Source of the DNA: Pseudidiomarina insulisalsae
Lineage (GTDB): Bacteria > Pseudomonadota > Gammaproteobacteria > Enterobacterales > Alteromonadaceae
Length of the DNA: 64,000 bases
Direction of reading: 5' to 3'
NCBI RefSeq assembly: GCF_003987065.1
Contig: NZ_PIPY01000002.1
Coordinates: 124,001 to 188,000, forward strand
Part shown: in pieces, positions 44,841 to 52,431 of the stretch
Layout of the letters: every line of letters begins with the position of its first letter
How positions within the stretch are numbered: position 1 is the first letter of the stretch
The notes under the pieces: generated by a model
Database searches by the model: none
The model's input: only the letters and a program-made list of their open reading frames with translations
What the model was told of the DNA's origin: nothing
Program-made: the position numbers and the translations under genes

Positions 44841-45755
44841 ATGACGCACGAAACGACGCCTTTATCGCCAGCCGGTACGCTTTACGCTGGCATTGACGGG
44901 GGTGGCACTAAATGTCGGGCCGAATTGTACAACGCCGATGGCAAGCTATTAGGCGCTGGCATTGCCGGCGCAGCCAATATCGCCCGTGACAGTGAAATCG
45001 CCAAGCGATCCATACTGGATGCGGTTACCGCGGCGGTTAGTGAGGCGCAACTGCCGCCTGAAAGCCTTGGACAGATACGCGCTTGTGGTGGCTTTGCCGG
45101 CGCTAATTTGCCCTCAGCTGCGAATATAATGCGTCAGTGGCAGCACCCTTTTCAGAGTTTTGACTTCAGTTCAGATCTGCACACAGCACTGTATGGCGCC
45201 CACAATGGCGAAAATGGCGCGGTACTGGTCATCGGCACCGGCTCCTGTGCCGCTGCGCTGGTAAGCGGTCAGCTACAACAGTTCGGCGGTCACGGTTTCT
45301 TACTGGGCGATAAAGGCAGTGGCGCCTGGTTGGGTAAGCAAGCGGTCATTCATACGCTGGAAGCTATTGATGGCATTCAGCAGCACGGCGCGCTTGCCGC
45401 CGCCGTGCAAGCTCATTATCAATGTCACAGCGCCACCGCTTTAGTCGACAAACTCAATCAGGCTCACCCCGGGGTGTTTGGTGAGTTATGCCCGCTGATA
45501 CTGCAACTTGCCAATGATGGTGAAGCTAGCGCCAGGGCGCTGGTAGCCGAAGGCAGTACTTACCTGAGCGCTATAGCCCGCAAAGCCCTGCAAAACAGCG
45601 GCGGTAAGTTAGTGCTCACCGGTGGCGTTGCGGGTGCGCTGCAGCGGTGGCTCGATACCGACATTCGCGAACAGCTGAGTACGAGCCACTATGGCCCCGA
45701 GTGGGGTGCGATTATGCTCTACCAAAACGGAGGCATGCCAAGCCATGGTAACTGA
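44841..45755 (+). CDS. BadF/BadG-family amino-sugar kinase (GlcNAc, perhaps also MurNAc)
   Basis: ATP-dependent kinase of the ASKHA fold, 304 residues: phosphate-1 motif GIDGGGTKCRAEL (16-28), VIGTGSCAAAL (near 131), GHGFLLGDKGSGAWLG (near 152) and the adenosine motif VLTGGVAG (near 255). It would form GlcNAc-6-P for NagA. Clostridium MurK, of the same family, phosphorylates both GlcNAc and MurNAc; no other candidate MurNAc kinase lies in the window although murQ needs MurNAc-6-P. First gene of the operon kinase-SIS-nagA-nagP; it overlaps the next gene by 11 bp. Confidence 0.87.
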   Translation: MTHETTPLSPAGTLYAGIDGGGTKCRAELYNADGKLLGAGIAGAANIARDSEIAKRSILDAVTAAVSEAQLPPESLGQIRACGGFAGANLPSAANIMRQWQHPFQSFDFSSDLHTALYGAHNGENGAVLVIGTGSCAAALVSGQLQQFGGHGFLLGDKGSGAWLGKQAVIHTLEAIDGIQQHGALAAAVQAHYQCHSATALVDKLNQAHPGVFGELCPLILQLANDGEASARALVAEGSTYLSAIARKALQNSGGKLVLTGGVAGALQRWLDTDIREQLSTSHYGPEWGAIMLYQNGGMPSHGN

Positions 45756-46743
45756 AACACGCATGCAGCAAGAGGCCCTGGCGGTCCCCCAGGTCATTGC
45801 CGCGCAACTCGAGGCCAACGCAGGACGCTGCGCCGCCTTAGGTGCCGCACTGCGCGAAACGCCACCGCAGGCCATCATGATGATCGGTCGTGGCACCTCC
45901 GATCATGCCGGTGTGTTCGCCAAATATCTGTTTGAAGTTGAAGCAGGCATTCCGGTATTCGCTGCCGCACCCTCCGTTGCCGGCATTTACCAGCGACAGT
46001 TAAAGCTTGAGAACTGTCTGGCGATTTGTATTTCGCAGTCCGGACAAAGCCCCGATATTGTCCAGCAAGCCGAGCTGGCAAAAGCCGGGGGTGCCAAACT
46101 AATCGCGATCGTCAATGTTACCGACTCACCGCTGGCGCGCCTCGCTGATACGGTACTGCCGCTGCACGCGGGACCGGAACTGGCGGTCGCCGCGACCAAA
46201 AGCTACCTGGCCAGTCTAAGCGTCCTGGTACAAATGTGTGCCTACTGGCAACAGAGTCACCAGTTGCATGCCGCACTAGAACAGCTGCCAGAGCAGCTGC
46301 AGCAGGCCCAAAACGAACCTGCAATGCTACATACCGAACACCTGCAACAGCTGCGCCACTGCGTAGTACTCGGTCGCGGCTTTGGCTATGCCATCGCCCG
46401 TGAAGTGGCACTTAAGCTCAAAGAAGTTCTGGGCATTCACGCCGAGGCATTCAGTAGTGCTGAGTTTTTGCACGGCCCGGTCACTCTGGTCGAGAAGCAC
46501 TTGACGGTATTTAATATTCACATTCATGATGAAGGCAGCACGATGCATCAGCGCCAACTGGCCGATATTGAACAACGTGGTGCCGAGGTTATTCAGATGA
46601 AAGCCCCTGCGAACATGCACCCGCGCCTACAGCCACTGGCGGTCATGCAGCGCTTCTATCTGGACATTGAACACGCCGCGCGACAGCTGGGCCTGAATCC
46701 CGATGCGCCGCCAGGTCTGAAAAAAGTTACGGAAACCCACTAA
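45745..46743 (+). CDS. nagB-II: SIS-domain glucosamine-6-phosphate deaminase (NagB-II type)
   Basis: Turns GlcN-6-P into Fru-6-P and ammonia; 332 residues with two SIS domains (about 30-160 and 195-320). MMIGRGTSDHAGVFAKYLFE, CISQSGQSPDIV and AATKSYLASL resemble the isomerase half of GlmS, as in NagB-II of Shewanella. The start is put at 45745 with GGAGG 11 nt upstream; a longer open frame reaches 45691, inside the kinase gene. Its stop overlaps nagA (TAATG). With NagA and the kinase it gives the full GlcNAc route. Confidence 0.87.
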   Translation: MVTETRMQQEALAVPQVIAAQLEANAGRCAALGAALRETPPQAIMMIGRGTSDHAGVFAKYLFEVEAGIPVFAAAPSVAGIYQRQLKLENCLAICISQSGQSPDIVQQAELAKAGGAKLIAIVNVTDSPLARLADTVLPLHAGPELAVAATKSYLASLSVLVQMCAYWQQSHQLHAALEQLPEQLQQAQNEPAMLHTEHLQQLRHCVVLGRGFGYAIAREVALKLKEVLGIHAEAFSSAEFLHGPVTLVEKHLTVFNIHIHDEGSTMHQRQLADIEQRGAEVIQMKAPANMHPRLQPLAVMQRFYLDIEHAARQLGLNPDAPPGLKKVTETH

Positions 46744-47867
46744 TGTTTGTTTGCGATTACGTCCTTACCCCCAAAGGCTGGCAACATCATCAGCAGGTCA
46801 GCGTTGAGCATGGCCGTATTGTCAGTGTCAGCGATGCTCCTGAAGACCACCAGTTACCCACTTATCATGGACGCCTGGTTCCCGGCTTCATTGACGTACA
46901 AGTAAATGGTGGCGGTGGCGTGCTGTTTAACCAACAGCGCTCACCAAAAGCATTGCGCCACATCATGGCGGCGCACCTTGAGCATGGCACCACCGGCATG
47001 TTGCCCACGCTTATTACAGACAGCATAGAAGCCATGACCGACGCCGCTCAGGCCATTAAAGATGCCAAACAACAAGGCGTTGCCGGCATTCTGGGGGTAC
47101 ATTTTGAAGGCCCCTGGCTGTGCAGCAAACGCAAAGGGGTACATAGCGAAAAGTATATTCGTGAACCCAGCGAAGAAGAGCTTGCGTTACTCACCGACCC
47201 CGAGCTGGGATTGGTTATGGTGACACTCGCGCCGGAAACTGCCTCTACTACCATCATCAGTAAGCTGGCGAATGCGGGCATCAAAGTCTTCTTAGGCCAC
47301 TCCGACGCCAGCGCAGAACAGGTGAACGAGGCGTTAAAAGCCGGTGCCGTGGGCTTTACCCATTTATACAATGCCATGTCGCAACTGCATTCCCGCGCAC
47401 CAGGCATGGTGGGTGTTTGTCTGGCCAGCGACGCCTATGCCGGACTGATTGTTGATGGCTTTCATGTCGACCCACAAGCCTGTCAGGTTGCCTTTCGGGC
47501 GAAAGGCAAAGGCCAGATGATGCTGGTCACCGATGCCATGGCGCTGGCCGCGACCGATGCTACCGAAGTTGATTTTTTTGACACCAAAATTCGCCGCAAA
47601 GGCAATAAGCTGACCACCCCCGACGGCACGCTGGCGGGCTCCTGCCTGACCATGATCGAAGCGGTTAAAAATACCGTGAACCTTTGCGACATGCCCTTAG
47701 CTGACGCGATTGAAATGGCGAGCCTGACCCCGGCCAAAATGCTTGGCATTGCCCACGAGGTAGGCAGCATTGCCCCGGGCCACCAGGCCAATTTTATGCT
47801 CTTAGATGAACACTTGAATATCGCGCAACTCTGGTTGCACGGCGAAACCACCCGTAAGGACGCGTAA
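46743..47867 (+). CDS. nagA: N-acetylglucosamine-6-phosphate deacetylase
   Basis: Zinc amidohydrolase, 374 residues. Metal ligands are in HFEGPWL (Glu), FLGHSDAS (His) and FTHLYNAM (His), with the catalytic Asp in LVTDAMALA; PGFIDVQVNGGGG is the conserved start of the barrel. It removes acetate from GlcNAc-6-P coming from the kinase or from MurQ. It starts inside the previous stop (TAATG) and ends 2 bp before the transporter gene. Confidence 0.95.
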   Translation: MFVCDYVLTPKGWQHHQQVSVEHGRIVSVSDAPEDHQLPTYHGRLVPGFIDVQVNGGGGVLFNQQRSPKALRHIMAAHLEHGTTGMLPTLITDSIEAMTDAAQAIKDAKQQGVAGILGVHFEGPWLCSKRKGVHSEKYIREPSEEELALLTDPELGLVMVTLAPETASTTIISKLANAGIKVFLGHSDASAEQVNEALKAGAVGFTHLYNAMSQLHSRAPGMVGVCLASDAYAGLIVDGFHVDPQACQVAFRAKGKGQMMLVTDAMALAATDATEVDFFDTKIRRKGNKLTTPDGTLAGSCLTMIEAVKNTVNLCDMPLADAIEMASLTPAKMLGIAHEVGSIAPGHQANFMLLDEHLNIAQLWLHGETTRKDA

Positions 47868-47869
47868 TC

Positions 47870-49147
47870 ATGGCAACCTTTATTCCCATGCTGGTTATTG
47901 GCTTACTGTTTTTTATTTTTGGCTTCGTGACTTGGCTAAACGGCGCGCTGATCCCCTTTTTGCAGACTATTTCGGATCTCAACGAGTTTCAGGCCCTGCT
48001 GATCGCGTTTTGCTTTTACATTGCCTACGTGGTGATGGCGCTGCCTATGTCATGGGTGCTTGACCGCACCGGCTATAAAAATGGCATGGTGCTTGGGCTT
48101 GCTCTCATCGGCTGTGGCCTGCTGTTGTTTGTACCTGCCGCGCAAACGCATCTGTTTGGCATCTTTTTGCTGGCGCAGTTTGTCGTCGGCTCCGGGCTGA
48201 CCATTTTACAAACCGCCTCAAACCCTTACATTGTGCGCATTGGCCCTCACGATTCTGCCGCGGCGCGAATTGCTATTATGGGCATTTTGAATAAAGCCGC
48301 CGGGGTTATCGCGCCATTATTTTTCACCTGGCTGGTACTGGCTGACTTCCCCAACGTGAGCGCGGCGAGTATGGCCGAACTGAGCGCGGTTGAGCGTGCC
48401 GCCCAAGTGAATGCTATGGCGGCCAAAATTATTCCGCCCTACGTTGGTATGGCTATTGCTATGTTCGTACTGGCGGGTGCTTTTTACCTGGTACGTCTGC
48501 CTAAAATTAAAGAAGAACCGCCAAGCGGTGCCGCAGTACATGAGTCGGTGTTAAAATATCCGCAGCTGGTACTTGGTGCCATTGCCTTGTTTTTCTATGT
48601 GGGTGTTGAGGTCATTGCCGGTGACACCATTGGTATGTATGGCTCAAAGCTGGGCCTGGCGAATTATTCCAGCCTGACCTCGTACGTCATGACCGCCATG
48701 GTAGTCGGTTATGTACTTGGTTTAATCCTCATTCCACGCTGGCTGAGCCAGCAAGGCGCGCTGACGGGCTCTGCGCTATTAGGCGTTATTTTTACCGGTT
48801 TACTGTTAGTTAGCTCCGACACCAGCACAACCATCGCTAGCGTGCTTTGGGGCTGGAGCGGCGCACCGCTGGTGCCTGACTCGGTAGCCTTTTTAGCGCT
48901 ACTTGGCTTCGCCAACGCCATGGTCTGGCCCGCCATCTGGCCTCTGGCGCTGGCAGATTTAGGCAAATTCACCGCCCGTGGCTCGGCCATCTTAATTATG
49001 GGTATTGCCGGCGGCGCGATTTTACCCCTGGTTTATGGTGCTTTGGCGGACGCTTTCAGCAGCAAAAGTGCCTACGCATTCTTGCTGGTCGGTTATGTCA
49101 TCATCGGCTGGTATGGCTTGCAGGGACACAAGAAACGGAGCTGGTAA
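47870..49147 (+). CDS. nagP: MFS sugar permease, NagP/FucP type (GlcNAc import)
   Basis: Inner-membrane carrier, 425 residues with 12 helices, of the GGP/FucP branch of the major facilitator family. FGFVTWLNGALIPFLQ in helix 1 and LQTASNPYIVRIGP in helix 4-5 are typical; GYVIIGWYGLQGHKKRSW ends it. In Shewanella the same position in the nag cluster is taken by NagP, the GlcNAc permease. It is the last gene of the operon, 2 bp after nagA. A short TTCAGG/CCTGAA hairpin (49185-49200) follows without a T run on this strand. Confidence 0.87.
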   Translation: MATFIPMLVIGLLFFIFGFVTWLNGALIPFLQTISDLNEFQALLIAFCFYIAYVVMALPMSWVLDRTGYKNGMVLGLALIGCGLLLFVPAAQTHLFGIFLLAQFVVGSGLTILQTASNPYIVRIGPHDSAAARIAIMGILNKAAGVIAPLFFTWLVLADFPNVSAASMAELSAVERAAQVNAMAAKIIPPYVGMAIAMFVLAGAFYLVRLPKIKEEPPSGAAVHESVLKYPQLVLGAIALFFYVGVEVIAGDTIGMYGSKLGLANYSSLTSYVMTAMVVGYVLGLILIPRWLSQQGALTGSALLGVIFTGLLLVSSDTSTTIASVLWGWSGAPLVPDSVAFLALLGFANAMVWPAIWPLALADLGKFTARGSAILIMGIAGGAILPLVYGALADAFSSKSAYAFLLVGYVIIGWYGLQGHKKRSW

Positions 49148-49235
49148 AAAGATCTTCCGTGGTAGGCTTTGTGCTATCCGGCGTTTCAGGCTATCCTGAA
49201 TAAAAAATAAGAAGTAGAACAAGAGTCCGTGCGCC

Positions 49236-50384
49236 GTGGAAATGCATCTTCCCACCCTGATTATTACGATCATTGCACTCAACTTAATGTTGTGTGGGGT
49301 GATGTTGATCATTTATCAGGTCCGGCGTACCCAGAAAAGCTTTCTGACCTGGGCGTTATCATGTGTGATATTCGCCATGGCTATCATGTTTTCCAGCGCA
49401 CGGATCCTGGTCGAAGACCAGTTATGGCTGACTATTTTTGTTGCCAATCTTGCCTTTATTTTTGCGCCGTTACTGGCATTGCATGGTCTGCGACAGTATC
49501 AGGTACAGGGGCCCGTTTCCTTAAAGCTGGTCGCCTTGGTCATGAGCTATAGTGCGCTGCCACTGGTCTACCTTTACACGTCGCCCTTGCATGCACATAC
49601 CTTAACCGCCGTTATCTGCGCCGCCATTTATTTATTTGCCGCGGCCTTTATGCTGACCATACGTCAGGCTCCGGCGCTCTCGCGCAATGTATTGTTTCTA
49701 CTCTTCTTACTACATGGGGCGCTGATGCTCGGTATGGCCGGCATGCTGGTTGAGAATCTGGGGGCAAGCCAGTTTATTACTGTGCAGCCTATTCTTAAAC
49801 TAATGCTGATCACGCATCTGTTACTCACCACCGGTACTGTGACGTTATTCCCGGTGTTTGCATTCGCCATGAGCGAGCGACGCTTGCTCGAGCTCGTCAA
49901 CTTTGACGAGCTGACACGCTTGTTGAACCGACGCGCGTTCTTTGAGCGCGCGAGTATGATGCTGGCAAAAAACCGTGTTTTACGACGGCCTTTTTGTGTA
50001 CTGGTGGTCGATCTCGACGAATTAAAGCGCATCAACGATCGCTATGGCTATGAAGCCGGCGACGCTTGTCTAAAAGCCGTCGCTGACGTTATCCGCGACA
50101 CAATTCGCGACCAGGACGTGGCAGCGCGCATCGGGGGTGAGGAGTTTGCCGTGGCACTGAGCGATGCCGACCGTAATCAGGTTGAACTGCTTAGTTATCG
50201 CTTATGTCAGCGGGTCGAGCAGCAAGCATTTAGCTTTCAGGGTGAGCCGATTGAGCTGACGGTGAGTATTGGCGGTATTTTCAGTATTGCCAGCCGCCGC
50301 GAGCTAAATGACCTGCTTAACGCTGCGGACACCGCACTTAACCAGGCCAAAACCAGTGGCCGTAATCAGTTCAAATTCGCTTAG
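49236..50384 (+). CDS. Membrane-bound diguanylate cyclase (GGEEF)
   Basis: About 382 residues. The N-terminal half (about 1-205) has six or seven hydrophobic helices, a membrane sensor of unknown signal. The GGDEF domain (about 215-380) carries FDELTRLLNRRAFFERA, VVDLDELKRINDRYG and IGGEEFAVAL; DQDV lies 5 residues before GGEEF where the RxxD inhibitory site would have R (RDQD, arginine present), so feedback is plausible. Start unclear: GTG at 49236, or ATG at 49242. It lies 88 bp after nagP and may be read from the same transcript. Confidence 0.9.
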   Translation: MEMHLPTLIITIIALNLMLCGVMLIIYQVRRTQKSFLTWALSCVIFAMAIMFSSARILVEDQLWLTIFVANLAFIFAPLLALHGLRQYQVQGPVSLKLVALVMSYSALPLVYLYTSPLHAHTLTAVICAAIYLFAAAFMLTIRQAPALSRNVLFLLFLLHGALMLGMAGMLVENLGASQFITVQPILKLMLITHLLLTTGTVTLFPVFAFAMSERRLLELVNFDELTRLLNRRAFFERASMMLAKNRVLRRPFCVLVVDLDELKRINDRYGYEAGDACLKAVADVIRDTIRDQDVAARIGGEEFAVALSDADRNQVELLSYRLCQRVEQQAFSFQGEPIELTVSIGGIFSIASRRELNDLLNAADTALNQAKTSGRNQFKFA

Positions 50385-50393
50385 GGACTACTT

Positions 50394-51950
50394 ATGATGT
50401 TGCATCACTACTTTGCTAAAGGCCTGCTCGTTAGCGCCTGCATTAGCGCGGCACTGACGTTCTCCAACCCGGTGCAGGCACAGACCGCCGACTCCATCCG
50501 TAATACCGCCACCGAAGTACTCGACGCTTTTAATATTCCCGGCCTGGCGGTGGTTGCCGTAAAAGACGGTGAAATTATTCTGGCGGAAGGCTTTGGCGTT
50601 CGCGATATTGCCACCCAAGCTCCGGTGAACGCTGACACCCTGTTTGGCATCGCCTCAAACACCAAAGCGTTTACCAGCGCGGCGATCGGCACCTTGGTTG
50701 AGCAGGGAAAACTGCACTGGGACGATAAAGTCATCGAGTATATCCCCGAGTTCCGTCTGGCCGACGCGCAGCTTACCCGTGAGCTGACGATACGCGACCT
50801 GCTGAGCCACCGCTCAGGGCTTGGCCTTGGCGCCGGCGACCTGATGATCTGGCCGAATACCGATAAGGACATCCACTCGTTACTGGCCGGGCTGGCTTAT
50901 GTACCGGTGCAACGCGGATTACGCGAACGCTTTGCCTACAACAACCTGATGTTTGTGACCGCCGGAGAGGTCATCGCTCGCGTTAGCGGCATGCCGTACG
51001 CTGACTATATCGCGCAGACCTTTCTTGAGCCTCTCAATATGAGCAATACGCGTGTGGGTTTTTCTACTATTCCGGAAAGCACCACGAATCTGGCGACAGG
51101 CACCATTGAAAAAGAGGGTGAGCTGTACCGTTTTCCTCTTGATTATCTGGAGGATTTCAGCGCAGCAGGCGCGATGGCCAGCAGCGTCAATGACTTAAGC
51201 CAGTGGCTGCTCACCCAATTACAAGGTGGCGTAGCGCCCTCAGGTGAGCGCGTCTTCAGCGAAGCCACGCAACATGAAGTCTGGCAGGTGGCAATGCCAC
51301 TGGGCGTACCTGCGGACGCGGCGAAAACCGGAACACACTTTCGCGGTGTGGGTATGGGCTGGTTCCTGAAAGACTATTATGGTGTAAAACATATTTCGCA
51401 CAGCGGTGGTATTTTAGGCATGCTGTCGTTGACCACACTCATACCGGAGAAGAACTTTGGTATGGTGGTTTTAAGCAATCAGCAGGCCTTTGGTGGCCTG
51501 ACCGCCATTACCGAAGAAGCATTGGAAGACCTGTTGGACTTACCTGATCGGGACTGGGTGGCCGAAGAACAGGCTGAATACCAGGCCTTTATGCAGCGCA
51601 AAGCCGAGTTTCAGCTCAGCCAGCCCGAACTGGTACGCGACGCATTGCCGCTCCTTGCCTACAGCGGCACCTACAATGACCCATGGTATGGCGACATTAA
51701 GGTGACCTTTGCGGACGATCAGTTACGCCTTGATTTTACGCATACTGAGCTGCTGAAAGGTCGGCTTGAGCATTACAACGGCGATACTTTTGTCGTGCGC
51801 TGGGACGAGGCATTACTTGAAGCCGATGCCTTTATTGAATTTAACGTGACGCGTGACAACGAAGTGCAAGGCGCCCGTATGGAAGCCGTGGCACCTTTTA
51901 CCGATTTCAGCTTTGACTTTCACAACTTGCGTCTGCTGAAATTGCGGTGA
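50394..51950 (+). CDS. Exported S12 serine hydrolase with C-terminal DUF3471-like domain (paralogue of the 11430 gene)
   Basis: 518 residues with a signal peptide ending near PVQA-QTAD. Catalytic set SNTK (SxxK, IASNTKAFTSAA), YNN (YxN, RFAYNNLMFV) and HSG (ISHSGGILG) in place of KTG. The C-terminal beta domain starts near 420 (YSGTYNDPWYGDIKVTFADDQL). The segment RSGLGLGAGDLM matches the paralogue at 11430 except for single residues, and the C-terminal domains also align. The role is likely peptidase or esterase on D-amino-acid peptides in the periplasm. It starts 10 bp after the cyclase gene. Confidence 0.82.
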   Translation: MMLHHYFAKGLLVSACISAALTFSNPVQAQTADSIRNTATEVLDAFNIPGLAVVAVKDGEIILAEGFGVRDIATQAPVNADTLFGIASNTKAFTSAAIGTLVEQGKLHWDDKVIEYIPEFRLADAQLTRELTIRDLLSHRSGLGLGAGDLMIWPNTDKDIHSLLAGLAYVPVQRGLRERFAYNNLMFVTAGEVIARVSGMPYADYIAQTFLEPLNMSNTRVGFSTIPESTTNLATGTIEKEGELYRFPLDYLEDFSAAGAMASSVNDLSQWLLTQLQGGVAPSGERVFSEATQHEVWQVAMPLGVPADAAKTGTHFRGVGMGWFLKDYYGVKHISHSGGILGMLSLTTLIPEKNFGMVVLSNQQAFGGLTAITEEALEDLLDLPDRDWVAEEQAEYQAFMQRKAEFQLSQPELVRDALPLLAYSGTYNDPWYGDIKVTFADDQLRLDFTHTELLKGRLEHYNGDTFVVRWDEALLEADAFIEFNVTRDNEVQGARMEAVAPFTDFSFDFHNLRLLKLR

Positions 51951-51955
51951 AGCAG

Positions 51956-52420
51956 CTACTTCTCCTGCTCCATGTTCTGCCAGTGATGCTGCATTTCAAG
52001 AAAGGATAACGACGCTGACCAGGTGATCATCATAAAGCCCAACAGGCCCTCGGTGCCGTATAAAAAGCGCAGAGGGCCCATCGGGTAGGCGTCAGCAAAG
52101 CCGACGGTGGTGTAGCTGGCAAGGGATAAAAATACAAAATCAAATAAATCAGGATTCGCCAGCGCACCAATACCACCCGAGGGCGCCAGATCCGCATAAT
52201 TAAATAATAACCACCCGCCCACACCAAATAACCACACTTCCCCAATGTGGGCGAAGAACAGTCCGATGAGCAGAACCATGATACGCGCCGGACGCCGTAG
52301 CGAACGATTTCGCTGCAGCATCCGACGCAACCGGAACGACGCTTCGTAATGCATAAGAATAACAAGCAGCACCAGCACTAAGGTGGCTGCTGCGACAATC
52401 CAATGATCACCAACCAGCAT
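51956..52420 (-). CDS. Two-transmembrane ion channel (Ion_trans_2, K+-channel-like)
   Basis: 154 residues with an N-terminal helix, a second helix (MVLLIGLFFAHIGEVWLFG), a pore loop and a last helix (LLGFMMITWSASLSFLEM). The selectivity-filter position reads SYTTVGFADAYP, close to the TTVGYGD of potassium channels but with F for Y and A for G. There is no regulatory RCK domain. It ends 6 bp from the convergent S12 gene and starts 12 bp after the aminopeptidase stop, so it may be in the latter's transcript. Confidence 0.82.
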   Translation of the reverse strand: MLVGDHWIVAAATLVLVLLVILMHYEASFRLRRMLQRNRSLRRPARIMVLLIGLFFAHIGEVWLFGVGGWLLFNYADLAPSGGIGALANPDLFDFVFLSLASYTTVGFADAYPMGPLRFLYGTEGLLGFMMITWSASLSFLEMQHHWQNMEQEK

Positions 52421-52431
52421 CGTTCCCCACC

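Noticed and set aside
49185-49200. TTCAGG-CTAT-CCTGAA hairpin after nagP as a terminator
   Set aside because: The hairpin is short and is followed by A-rich sequence rather than T on the transcribed strand, so it was not called a terminator.
49221-49552. Second frame overlapping the start of the membrane diguanylate cyclase
   Set aside because: Shadow of the cyclase gene; the cyclase frame has the membrane helices and the GGEEF domain.
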